Shown one piece after another: positions 33,337-43,499 of a DNA stretch of 64,000 nucleotides. Below the pieces are notes generated by a model that saw only the letters and a program-made list of their open reading frames with translations, did no database searches and was not told the origin of the DNA. Source of the stretch: Odontocerum albicorne (Eukaryota > Arthropoda > Insecta > Trichoptera > Odontoceridae); contig CATKWJ010000009.1 of assembly GCA_949825065.1 (NCBI GenBank), forward strand, positions 1 to 64,000, in the 5' to 3' direction. Positions within the stretch are counted from its first letter, which is position 1. Every line of letters begins with the position of its first letter. A program made the position numbers and the translations under genes.

Positions 33337-35040
33337 ATGACTAAACGTGGTCTAAGTGAAGAAGAAATTGGCGATTACGTATGTGAACTTGGGTCAAATT
33401 ACGGATCAAGTGTTAGTGAAGACGATAATATTTCGAACCTTAGTGATGTTATTGATTCTGATAATTATGAAAATGTTGGATTTGGCAGTGAATCGTCTAC
33501 AGAAACGTATTCATCTTCGTGGCTTTCGGGTTCACATATTCCGGTTATTCATAATTTCAACGCATTTTCAGGAGTGAATCCAGACATTACGTTTTCTGAA
33601 AACTCCACTGAACTTGACTATTTTAAACATTTTCTCAATGAAGATATAACTAGCAAAATTGTTGACGAAACGAATAGTTTTTATCAACATGAAATTAATT
33701 ATAAAAGTTTTGGAGATAAATCAAGGATAAGAAGATGGTATGATACATTTATTTACGAAATGTACATATTTGTAGCAGTTACAATGTTAATGACGAGGAA
33801 TCGTCATCTTACCATCGAGGAGCACTGGTCAACAGATCCTCTTCTGCTGAGTCCTATTTTCGGGCAAACAATGTCTAGGGACCGATTTGAGCTCATTTTA
33901 CAGATGCTACATTTTAGTGACAACGCATCAAAATCATCAGATAGACTGCATAAAATAAAAAATTTGATTGATTTTACCAGAAAAATATTTAAAGAAACCT
34001 TCGCACCTTTTCAGAATTTCTGCATAGATGAAAGCATAATTGTTTTCAAAGGGCGCTTGGTTTTCAAACAATATATCCCGTCAAAACGGCATAGATTTGG
34101 AATAAAAATGTTTGTACTCTGTGACGTGATGACTGGATATATATTAGATTTCATAATTTATACAGGATCTCAAACTGAAATTGACAATGAAATGGGACTC
34201 GGTATATTTGGTTCAGTGGTCACAACTCTGTTAAATAATTATATCGGAAAAGGACACAGTTTGTTTTGTGATAACTGGTACACTAGCCCTGAACTCTTTA
34301 AAAGATTATATGAAAACAAAACAAATGCTTGTGGAACAGTGCGTAAAAACCGAAAAGGCATGCCAAAGTTTAAAAAATTGAAAAAGGGAGAAGTGGAATC
34401 TTTTAACAATAGAAAATTGCTGGCGCTGAAATGGTGTGATCGGCGCGACGTGCACATGCTTACCACTCTTCATGACGATTCAAAAGATTGTACTGGAAAA
34501 GTAAACAGGTCAACCGGTGAAGCCATACAAAAACCCAAGTGCGTAATCGATTATAACAAATGTATGGGTTTGGTAGACAAAGCGGACATGATGCTAAGTG
34601 GATTAAGTTGCATGAGAAAGTCCGTCAAATGGTACAAGAAGGTGTTTTTCCATGTAATAGATTTGTATTTGCTCAACGCCCATATTTTGTACAAACTTGT
34701 TACATCTAAATCGGTTAGTCTGGCTGAATTTCAGCTAGCTGTTATTCGGCAATTGATTGAGAAAAATTCGAAAAAAGTAATGCTCAACAAAGTTCAATGC
34801 CCCACTACTTCTGCTGACAACCCTACAAGATTTATACCAAAAAAATATTTAAATCATGAAAAGATAAACATTCCGTCTACGCCAAAGTGCAAAAATCCAC
34901 GTCGAATGTGTCATGTCTGTGCTAAAACTAAAATAAATGTTAAAGTGCGTAAAATGATTAAATTTATGTGTTCTGAATGCAATGTTCCGTTGTGTTTCCA
35001 ACCATGCTTCAGGGCATACCACGAGAAAAATAAATATTGA
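33337..35040 (+). CDS. full-length piggyBac transposase (567 aa)
   Basis: This is the only intact transposase in the window. It starts at an ATG preceded by AT-rich leader sequence. An acidic, Ser/Asp-rich N-terminus occupies about residues 1-90. The DDE_Tnp_1_7-type core follows, with FCIDESIIVFKGRLVFKQYI. The Asp triad is at 263 (LCDVMTGY), 312 (LFCDNWYTS) and 414 (GLVDKADMM; the alternative Asp is 417). A C-terminal Cys/His zinc domain lies at about 523-560 (CHVCAKT, CSECNVPLC, CFRAYH). The length fits piggyBac transposases of 560-600 residues. In active relatives the enzyme cuts and pastes DNA at TTAA. Its 3' side faces the right terminus, about 850 bp away. Confidence 0.93.
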   Translation: MTKRGLSEEEIGDYVCELGSNYGSSVSEDDNISNLSDVIDSDNYENVGFGSESSTETYSSSWLSGSHIPVIHNFNAFSGVNPDITFSENSTELDYFKHFLNEDITSKIVDETNSFYQHEINYKSFGDKSRIRRWYDTFIYEMYIFVAVTMLMTRNRHLTIEEHWSTDPLLLSPIFGQTMSRDRFELILQMLHFSDNASKSSDRLHKIKNLIDFTRKIFKETFAPFQNFCIDESIIVFKGRLVFKQYIPSKRHRFGIKMFVLCDVMTGYILDFIIYTGSQTEIDNEMGLGIFGSVVTTLLNNYIGKGHSLFCDNWYTSPELFKRLYENKTNACGTVRKNRKGMPKFKKLKKGEVESFNNRKLLALKWCDRRDVHMLTTLHDDSKDCTGKVNRSTGEAIQKPKCVIDYNKCMGLVDKADMMLSGLSCMRKSVKWYKKVFFHVIDLYLLNAHILYKLVTSKSVSLAEFQLAVIRQLIEKNSKKVMLNKVQCPTTSADNPTRFIPKKYLNHEKINIPSTPKCKNPRRMCHVCAKTKINVKVRKMIKFMCSECNVPLCFQPCFRAYHEKNKY

Positions 35041-35890
35041 AAAATAAACAATCTTAATTTTTATTTCATAATAATAAATAATTCTGAGTTAAGTATTTCA
35101 ATATAGACCAATAAATATGGTGTGAACAGAGTGAGATTTATAGTGTTTGTGAAGTAAAAAACACTTCATAATTCATATCCTTGTGCACATACAATACGCG
35201 CTGTATCCCGTCCCGTCCCAGTGCAGACTCTTACACACACAGAGATAGGCACTTGAGTGGGCGACTGTGGAATGAATAATTTCTATGATCGTATTATTCG
35301 TTTGTTTATTTTACGTAATACTTAGTTTATCTCCTTTATTTCAAGAGTTATGACTTTTATTTATTATCAGAAAATTACTTGTTTGTTATGTTAACTTGAT
35401 GTTGTAATTAAATATCAGTGGTTCTAAACTAAATACGCATTTAAACTTAGGAATTAAAAAACGCCGAAATTGTGCCACGCACAGGGTAAGTCGAATTTGA
35501 TTTTTCAATAAATCCAACTAAAATACAACTTCAATAAATCGTACTGACCGTGACGCACGAACAGGTGTGTATACGTCGCTAAAGCCGGAATGAGAGTGTG
35601 TGCGTAAATGGCCGAATGCCGGATATTATTGTAAAATTAAGGTCGCAAAAAAAGATCTATAAAAATTAAATCAAATTCATATCCAGTCAAAAAATATGTT
35701 ATTTTGTTTAGTCATTGAGAAAAGGTTCCTACATACAATGAACTTATTTGCAAATACTCTGTCATAGTAAAATTATCGAATATTTAGTTGTGAAGTCAAG
35801 CTTACGTCAAACACTGCTATACCAGTGTGCCGCACCAGTAGAACCAATTTCTTCCACTGCTATACCAGTGTGCCGATCTCTCAGGGTTAA

Positions 35891-36228
35891 TATATCTTAT
35901 GATCTTTGGACATTGACGTAGTGCAGTAGCTAGCAAGTATGGTTCTGGGTCCAATGGCGCAGCAGACTGGAGAACTTCCAGCTCTATGCTTCGGGGCAGA
36001 CTCCTGTTATTTTCGGTTTCGCGACGACTAGGTCAATGATGCTGTCCATTCAGCATGCCAGGAAGATTGCAAGCGCTTACATCCTATTATTGTAGATTTT
36101 TATCCAACTGGCAGAAGTGAATGCAAAGAGCGCCTGCTCTCGGAGATGTCCATCTCATGAAAGTATTTATATTTTACTGAATTCAAGGTAAGTTTATTTA
36201 ATAGCGTAACATCTCTGAATTTTGTATT
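35891..36228. other. non-coding tail of unit B, right part
   Basis: Continues the tail after the piggyBac insertion and is collinear with 21016-21350. No gene seen. Confidence 0.5.
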
Positions 36229-36378
36229 CCTCTTGCACATTTAAATTATATGACTGGATGGAGCTCTCAGAAAAGATGGCATCAGGAGACCAGCTGCCTC
36301 GGCCTCTTTGGAGAATCTTGAATAGAGTTTCTTGAATAAAAGTAGCAATTAATGTGATGCTGGGGCTATAGAGGACTA

Positions 36379-37257
36379 CTACCTTGATCAAAAAGTTTTA
36401 GGACTTTATTCATAAAATCGAAAATACAAGTTTATTCATCAAAATCGATATTACCCCCTTCAAAGTACTCCCCATCGACTGCAACTCATTTACGCCAGCG
36501 CTTGATCCAATCCTTGAAACACCGCTGGCACTCAATTTTCGGTATGTCCATCAGAGCCGTCTTCGATTTTATCATGACATTCTCTCAGGTGCTGTAACGC
36601 GTTCCGCGAAGCGGTTTTTAAAGTCGGTTGAACAGGAAAAAGTCGCAGGGAGCCAGATCAGGTGAATTCGAAGGCTGCTGGATAGTATTCGTGTTGTTTT
36701 TGGTCAAAAACTCATGGAAATCACGTTTTTCGCGATTTCAACGCGGTCCTTTTTTTGTATGAAATTGAGGTCATTCGGCACCAGTTTTGCAGCGACACGT
36801 CGGAGGCCCAAATCGTTAACCAAAATGTCTTCAGCGGATCCATAAGCGATTTTCAAGTCCTCTGCCAGCTCTCTGATGGTCAATTTGCGGTTTTCGGCCA
36901 ATTTTTTTTTGATTTTATCGATGTTTTCATCGGTTTTCGACGTCGACGGCCTGCCACTACGTTCGTCATCCTCGACCGACTCACGACCACTTCTGAAGCG
37001 TTCGTGCCACCAAAAAACACTTCTCCAACATTTCCAAGGTCTGCGGACTGTTAAATTCGTTTTTCCCACAAAATTTAATGCAAACACGCACAAAGGTTGA
37101 TGTACTCAGTACAGCGTAACTTTTACGAATGTCAAGCTATGAGCTGAAATTTGGAGTGAAGTGTCAATGACAGATGTGGAAAAATAACAAAAAAAAAATT
37201 TCAATGGTGTGACAGCGCCAGACGGTGGCCAGTCCTAAAACTTTTTGATCAAGGTAG
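36379..37257 (-). mobile_element. internally deleted mariner with perfect termini, unit C copy
   Basis: The inverted ends CTACCTTGATCAAAAAGTTT are perfect and flanked by TA on both sides (36377-36378, 37258-37259). The minus strand keeps 129 residues from 37093 in one open frame: KCWRSVFWWHERFRSGRESV, DDERSGRPSTSKTDENIDKI, then an HTH with LTIRELAEDLKIAYGSAEDI. After KNVISMSF the frame stops and jumps to the third-Asp region near 36680-36640. The first two catalytic Asp regions are missing. At 879 bp it is shorter than the usual 1.3 kb. Confidence 0.85.
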
Positions 37258-37653
37258 TATGTTAGATACTAAGGGCAAAATCTGATTGATGTGAATTATA
37301 GGGAGTTCGATCCCTATTGTCTCCTGCTGTAAACATGTGGCATTATTGAGAATTAATGATTCGGACATAGAAATGAATAAATTACAATAAAACAATTCAA
37401 TGAATGCAAAAATGTATTTTAATCTGCACTGAAATAAAAAAATCAAACAAAAATATAGATTAAAGTATGTCCAACAAGTCATGGGAAATTTCCTAGTTTG
37501 ATGGATCCTTTATAAGTCTGATTTACAATACCATGTTTCATAATTATGTACATTTTATGTCTATTAATACCTTACATAATACAATCAATAATGTTTTCCC
37601 CAGAGTCCTAAAGCTTATATCCACTGTGAATTACTCCATGTTTTATCAAAGTA

Positions 37654-38104
37654 CAGAAGAGCATCGATTATCAGTAGTAATTGGTGGATTCTCGAGTCCG
37701 GATAGTTGAAGAACACGGATAATCCAAATTAAGTTTTAATTGAATTAAAAAATTTAAGGGTCCAAATTATAAATTTTGCTACGCAAGATGAGTACACGAA
37801 CAACCTTACTCAATGTTTGGCAGGTACAACCGCTAAACGCCATGACAAATACATTGGGAAGCCACGCTCGTATCCACATATTTTTGTGTCTGTACGGAAG
37901 CGGGTAAACATTGTCAACTTACTAGCGTTAGTAAACCATAGATTTCGTAATAATTTATATCCTTGCTTTGTGTTTTTCAAAATCTGGACATTTGTTAAAA
38001 GTTTGGAAAAAAATATTTGAGGTTACCAAAACAATTGTCCTACAGTGGACCACAAATATTCTGACTCTTGGATAATTGAGCGTCGAATAATTGGCACTCT
38101 TCCG
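37654..38104. mobile_element. pogo/Tigger-type MITE, unit C copy
   Basis: TA-flanked, with termini CAGAAGAGCATCGATTATC and the decayed complement GGCACTCTTCCG. Sister of 12387, 22767 and 58856. Confidence 0.65.
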
Positions 38105-38720
38105 TACTTAAAAATTTTCTTCCTAAAGTTCCCGCAGAAAGAAATGTGGTAAACATTGTTTGCAACGCATATGTAGGTTAACTCGGAGAGATTGGAGATG
38201 AGTTCTATCATCTGGGCAGTATGTTAATGTGTGATGGGCGAGTTGACAGGACATTGAAAGAAAGGTTGCGATAGGGAACGAGGTAAATGGACTTCTTAAT
38301 GCAATATAGATTAACCACGCTATATTAAATGTAGCCAAAACTAACAATACACAATTGTGTGCTGGTGCCCACGTTGGCACATGGGAGTGAAGCTTGGAGT
38401 TGGCCGAAGAAGGGTCAACAAGATTAACGGTGTGGAGATGTGTTTAATGAAGAAAATATTTAGGGTGTCATCAGAAATGAATGGCTTCTCTCCACTGTGA
38501 TTCTTTTGATGGCTGAATAAAAGTTATTTATGAGAACATTGCTGATATTTAAAGTTATACATTTAAACAAATCATTCCAGTGTTTTTTATTTAATATTTA
38601 TTTATTTATTTTCTTTCCTTAATTCCTTGGAAAATTTCCAGAAAAAATATCAAAGTTTAAGGATTATATAATAAAAAAATGTCAATAATTCATGCTGTTT
38701 TATAACTAATAAAAATAATA

Positions 38721-39223
38721 TTAATCCAGCCGGTATGCAGAATAGCACAATATAACACAGGCAATGGTGACATTAAAAAAAATCATACGAAAATAGTGAA
38801 ATAACAAAAAATAACACCTGAAAAATGATTTCAAGTTATGAAAAATAGTAAAGAGACAAAATAATAAATGTGGTTTTACGCTCCTGCTTTTTTTAAAAAT
38901 GAATTTCTTGATAGATTTCTTTTGCGGGCAAAATTCATACATTTGTAGGGCTTCTTCTTCACTATGAATCCTCAGATGGCGAATTAAATTAGCATTATCA
39001 GATAATGTCTTCATACATTGTCTACAGCTGCAGGGCTTCTCTCAACTGTGACTTCTTTCATGAGATTTTAATTTCTATTTTCGTAAGAATGACATCACAT
39101 TGTCCACAGCTGTATGGCACATTTTCCACAGCTGTAAGGATTCTCTCCATTATGAATCCTTCCATGAGATTTCAAATAACCTTTTTGTAAGAATGTCTTA
39201 TCACATTGTCCACAGCTTTAAAG
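38721..39223 (-). pseudogene. detached zinc-finger tail of gene C
   Basis: Below the TAG at 39224 the minus strand still encodes finger pieces: one with [14 protein letters not shown], then a broken stretch, then MKTLSDNANLIRHLRIHSEE and a basic tail. Several stops interrupt it. It represents the former C-terminal part of the finger array. The identical stretch in D is 59916-60418. Confidence 0.65.
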
Positions 39224-40113
39224 CTACTCTCCACTATGAATCCTTTCATGAGATTTCAATTCACCTTTTCGTAAGAATATCTTTTCACACTGTCCACAGC
39301 TGAAAGGCTTCTCTCCACTATGAATCCGTTCATGACATTTCAAATTATATTTTTGTGAGAATGTCTTATTACATTGTCCACAGCTGTAAGGCTTCTCTCC
39401 ACTATGAATCCTTTCATGATATTCCAAATTACATTTTTGTGAGAATGTCTTATCACATTGTCCACAACTGTAAGGCTTCTCTCCACTATGAATCCTTTCA
39501 TGAGATTTCAAATCACCTTTTCGAAAGAATATCTTATCACACTGTCCACAGCTGTAAGGCTTCTCTCCACTATGAATCCTTTCATGATATTTCAATTCAG
39601 ATTTTCGTAAGAATGTCTTATCACATTGTCCACAGCTGTAAGGCTTTTCTCCACTATGAATAATTTCATGAGATTTCAAGTTACTTTTTTGTAAGAATGT
39701 CTTATCACATTGTCCACAGCTGTAAGGCTTTTCTCCACTATGAATCATTTCATGAGATTTTAAAGTGCATTTTTGTGAGAATGTCTTATCGCATTGTCCA
39801 CAGCTGTAAGGCTTCTCTCCACTATGAATCCTTTCATGAGATTTCAAATCACCTTTTCGAAAGAATTTCTTATCACACTGTCCACAGCTGTAAGGCTTCT
39901 CTCCACTATGAATCCTTTCATGACATTTCAAATTACATTTTTGTGAGAATGTCTTATCACATTGTCCACAGCTGTAGGGCTTCTCTCCACTATGAATCAT
40001 TTCATGAGATTTCAAATCACGTTTTCGTAAGAATATCTTCTCACATTGTCTACAGCTGTAAGGCTTCTCTCCACTATGAATCCTTTCATGATCTCTGCTC
40101 ATACCATCTGAAT
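39224..40113 (-). CDS. C2H2 zinc-finger gene C, exon 3 (ten fingers)
   Basis: The acceptor puts the exon start at 40113, and phase-1 joining to exon 2 reads through NSDGMSRDHERIHSGEKPY in frame. After a partial finger come ten complete C2H2 fingers with HSGEKPY linkers. Helix positions -1, 2, 3 and 6 fall into two types: R-x-D/E-S or Y (fingers 1, 3, 6, 7, 10) and Q-x-N/T-x (fingers 2, 4, 5, 8, 9). The two degenerate N-terminal fingers of genes A and B are absent. The array ends at TAG where sister fingers have the Lys of GEKPY. This is probably a nuclear DNA-binding protein. It is identical at the protein level to gene D exon 3. Confidence 0.85.
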
Positions 40114-40396
40114 CTAAAAATAAATTAAGAAAAAATCTCTTAATTATTTAAAGGTTGAAAAGATAGATCTCAGTTCTTGTTGTAATAAATCATTTCTAAA
40201 ATTTCAGTTCTTTGATTCATACAACAATTCACTTGTTTTGAATTGTTAACTAAGAAAAAAATTTACAGAGGTAAGATAAAAATATTTAAACTTTATTATT
40301 TGCGCTAAGTCTTAACTTGAATCCTATTTTTTAAACCAAATAAAAAAATTATGTTGTTCAGAATTTAATGAATCAGCGAAAACTTATTCAGATTAC

Positions 40397-40676
40397 TTCT
40401 TCTTCTTTAACTTTCTATACACTCAAGAGTCTGTAACTGCAGGATTGTCCTCCTGTGATGCTGAGCTCCAGCTATCTCTCCATCATTTCGGGGGTCTCCC
40501 TGGTGGACGTCGTCCATCCGGCACCTCATGTAGAGCTATGTATGGAGTTCTTGTGGTATTCATTCTCTGTACATGTTGGTACCAGTATCGTCGACGCTAT
40601 CGTCCCCATCTGACATCTTGGACCTCACAGACCTCTCGGATTGTGGTGTTCCTTACACGATCACGCAATAACAATA
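40397..40676 (-). mobile_element. 5'-truncated LINE insertion in intron 2 of gene C
   Basis: On the minus strand it reads the C-terminal end of a LINE protein: WYQHVQRM, then HEVPDGRRPPGRPPKWW. It ends with a GAAGAAGAAG tail. An 11-bp duplication ATTCAGATTAC flanks it (40386-40396 and 40677-40687). Genes A and B lack it. The same insertion is in D at 61592-61871. Confidence 0.75.
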
Positions 40677-40708
40677 ATTCAGATTACAATTTAAATAATT
40701 ATACTTAC

Positions 40709-40963
40709 TCGTTATTACATGCGTGTCAGAAACATCAACAGTCTGTGTGTTACTGTCCCGTGCACATTCCTTCTTTATATCCGCTTCCTGTATGTCCATA
40801 GCAAAATCAGGTAATACTGGAGCAATAACCTCTTTTACATTTTCTTCTTTTATGACCAAATCTGAATAGATTTTCAATTTCAAATCATAGGAATTCCATT
40901 GTGAACTCATTACTGAGGTAATTTCTTTATTCAATGTATCATAAGATGGCTGGGCTTTCATAT
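40709..40963 (-). CDS. zinc-finger gene C, exon 2
   Basis: The exon is 255 bp, phase 1 at both ends. The donor ACGA|GTAAGT is single and closer to consensus than in A and B. It encodes VIKEEN and DIKKE motifs in an acidic context. The residues after FFID read MKAQPSYD, against IKAQPSYD in A. Confidence 0.75.
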
Positions 40964-41329
40964 CTATGAAAAAAACATAAAAGTTCAAATCTCCTGAAGT
41001 AATAAAACAAATAGATAACATATTATCAACAACTTGAAACCTCGTTTCTTTCACTTTCTGTTAATAAGTCTGAACTGACAATAAGACCAGCACAGCACTC
41101 ATAGAGCTATCTTATCTTAATATGGCATGGCTTTTTAGCTACTATTATGTTACTCAAGAAGATCATTAGGTCGAAAGCTCAAGAAGATTGATGATGCAGT
41201 TAATATATGTAATAGTTCCGAGTTAGGGGCAGACGAAAAATAAGAGTGATCATTTGGTTCTCATCAGCAGAACTACCTTTTATTTGAATTGGATCACAAA
41301 ATAAAAATGTCAAAAACATTCTGGCCATA

Positions 41330-41426
41330 GTACACACCACCTTATCCATGGCCTAAGTACACACCACCTTATCCATAAAAGTAACACCACCTTATCCATG
41401 CCTGGTATGGAATAGGTGGTGTGTAC
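41330..41426. repeat. three tandem arms facing one inverted arm (hairpin array) in intron 1
   Basis: GTACACACCACCTTATCCAT occurs at 41330-41349 and 41357-41376, with a shorter copy at 41381-41399. The inverted partner ATGGAATAGGTGGTGTGTAC is at 41407-41426. A and B have only one left arm. The loop of the inner hairpin (CCTGG) is where the LTR-like element entered unit A. Confidence 0.7.
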
Positions 41427-41518
41427 CTGTAGGTTTAACAGCACTCTTACAACATAAGTCAATTGATTGTGATATCTCACATATTTATTTTATTTTAACA
41501 ATATGAGTTTATGTTTAC

Positions 41519-41702
41519 TTGGGTCTGTGGGATTATCAACAACACGTCTGGAATCTGCGCTGATATTTTGCGCACATTCCTGTTTGATATCTGCCTCATG
41601 TACACTGATATCATACTGGAGGAACCCTGCTGCAGCATCTCCATCTTTTGCCTTTTCTTCTTTCACCATTACATCTGCACTTTTGTGTAGCTGAGGATCC
41701 AT
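41519..41702 (-). CDS. zinc-finger gene C, exon with start codon
   Basis: It encodes MDPQLHKSADVMVKEEKAKD and an acidic stretch with DIKQE, with 184 coding bases ending in phase 1. Here the codon before MDPQ is CAG and not TAG, so an upstream Met (MNVSRLQ, at 41723) is also in frame. The conserved TTTCCAG in this stretch may be a splice acceptor, so MDPQ is preferred. Confidence 0.75.
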
Positions 41703-41846
41703 CTGTAACCTGGAAACATTCACAATAGTTTAACAATGAGTTTATAATACGTTTACCCTTTCATGTCGGAAAGCATAAAACTACCTTTCCTAACATGATA
41801 ATTCATAACAACCTTTCCTAACATGATAATCTTCTTTGTAGTTTGA

Positions 41847-41960
41847 CAATGACGAGGTGAAAACCTTGAAACCCGTAGGGTTATACCGTTACATAAAGTG
41901 GAATAAACAGTGTTTGATAAAACAAACTACAATGTCTTTAAACTTCCACAAAGTTAATGC
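41847..41960 (+). repeat. hammerhead-like dispersed repeat, unit C
   Basis: The 5' CTGATGA is damaged (ACAATGACGAGG), but AGGTGAAAACCT and GAAACCCGTAGGGTTATACCG remain. The downstream arm TACCG is intact here. Two direct copies of CCTTTCCTAACATGATAAT precede it. Confidence 0.45.
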
Positions 41961-42427
41961 CTTAATTATAAATAATATAATAATCTTCTTTGTTAGTGGT
42001 GTGTAGATTTGTTTTCCAGAGGTCTTTTAAAAATATTAGTGATGTTGTATGAATACTAGACACATGCATTACACTACATCTAAAGCTTAATGTGTTTACT
42101 GTCACATATCAGAAGAGAATGGTATAAAGGTGTTTTTGTAGTTTGTCTGGCCTTGATTTAGAGTTTGAACCAAACAACTTGATTTTATTGTAAAAGAACT
42201 AATATATTTTATGGAAAAAAAAAGTGTAAAACCTGTATTGTATTGGTGTAACGCTATCCCAGCAGATTAACAATCAAAATGAACTGAGGTAAAATTATGC
42301 CTTTTTAAAACACAAAATGACACTTTATCAAGCAGCGCACACTCACAAAAAACGAAAATATCGGCAAAATAAACCGCATATTTTCAATATCAAATGGACT
42401 GATCAATTCGACAGGAATAACACTATT

Positions 42428-42660
42428 CTTTCTGAATAATGGGCATGCATTCCTATATCTGATAGAGTATACGCAGTGACTTCATCTTGGCCGTGAACTA
42501 AGGTATGGAGTATTCGCCAGATACGCGGTCTTCTTGAATAATGGCCGTAAATTCCTCTATATGAAGGAATATACGCCAGTGTCAAGTGATGCTTTATTGG
42601 CAGTTTTTCTTGAATAATGGCCGTGAGCTCCTATATAGAAAGGATATACGCCATTGTCGA
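42428..42660 (+). repeat. array of four diverged short hairpin motifs
   Basis: The copies lie at about 42428-42482, 42483-42526, 42531-42587 and 42605-42660. Each has the GAATAATGGCCGTGA or related lead and the ATACGCCA end. In the third copy both arms changed together (ATTCCT/AGGAAT), so pairing is kept. Confidence 0.65.
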
Positions 42661-43089
42661 TTTTTTTTGACAGTTACACTCCATGGAAAAAACATAGACT
42701 AATAATCAAATTATAAAGTCGCACAGAATATAAATAGAAGGTTTTTGTTATAATTATGATTTATGACCGGAGGGATCGCTACGATACTAAAAATATTGAT
42801 AACATTTCATATTATGAATTCACAAGTATTTGGTGCCATTTCTTATTGAAACATGACCTCAAAATTTGTAATTTGCAGAGGCCAATATTTTTTTAAATAC
42901 AAGGTGTTATGTAAATGAACACGAGGAACGTATATAATTAATCATGTTCACACCATTACAAGGTGTACAGATCAAGTAGACAACAAACATGGAAGCTGAA
43001 TGAAATGAAGGCCCGATCTCTCTGTAAACCACAATACATACTGTAACACTGTAGCGTGACTGTTCAAATTGGTATGGCATCATCTTTTA

Positions 43090-43144
43090 CTTGAATAATG
43101 GCCGTGAACTCCTATATATGATGGAGTATACGACAATGTCAAGT
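43090..43144 (+). repeat. dispersed short hairpin motif, single copy
   Basis: TTGAATAATGGCCGTGAACT, then CCTATATATGATGGAGTATA and CGACAATGTCAAGT. The arms are ACTCC/GGAGT. Confidence 0.6.
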
Positions 43145-43499
43145 GAGTTCCACTTCATAAGATCGATGATAGTTCTATTCGCATTGGCAACATCGGCGCA
43201 CTCGGTTGGCATTCTGAATATTTACAATAAGATGAGAGTTAAACGTCTGTAAGCGAGCGAATTATTTCAATTTAAATGACTACAAATGTTTATATTTTAT
43301 TACAGGTTAATTTTGTACTGGTTAATAAAATGATTGGTGCTATTGAGTATGGAAATTTTATTGAAGCTCAACAGGAAGGGAAGATTTGCGGGGAGGGAGT
43401 TTTTTTATTTTTTTTTATCTTTTATTCATTTTTATTTCACAATGTAGAGTCCGGATTCAGAATAATATCTCAGAACCATTTTACACAATTAATGACCTT

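Larger units (their letters stand above)
31056..35886. mobile_element. 4.8-kb piggyBac-superfamily element with two divergent transposase genes
   Basis: The element is flanked by TTAA on both sides (31052-31055 and 35887-35890). Its ends are CCCTGAGAGCGCTACGAG and, inverted, CCCTGAGAGATCGGCACAC. Unit A has the uninterrupted TTAA site at 21012-21015. Inside are a minus-strand transposase lacking its N-terminus and a full-length plus-strand transposase, with their 5' ends facing each other. The two proteins are related but clearly diverged, so this is not a simple duplication. A TTAA followed by CTCTTTCCCCGCGG at 32765 marks where the left gene is broken. A nested insertion of a second piggyBac-type element is the likely origin. 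Confidence 0.85.
42150..43490. other. non-coding region between unit C and R'
   Basis: No gene is recognised. It contains the four-copy hairpin-motif array (42428-42660) and one more copy (43090-43144). The stretch around 42210-42290 is also present in diverged form at about 53567-53650. Confidence 0.4.

Noticed and set aside
40445..40801. 118-residue plus-strand frame in gene C intron 2, and its copy at 61640
   Set aside because: It is antisense to the LINE C-terminal fragment and to exon 2.
41723..41723. Upstream Met (MNVSRLQ) as the true start of zinc-finger genes C and D
   Set aside because: The stretch contains the conserved TTTCCAG acceptor-like site, and in A and B an in-frame stop lies between it and MDPQ. 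The common start MDPQ is preferred.
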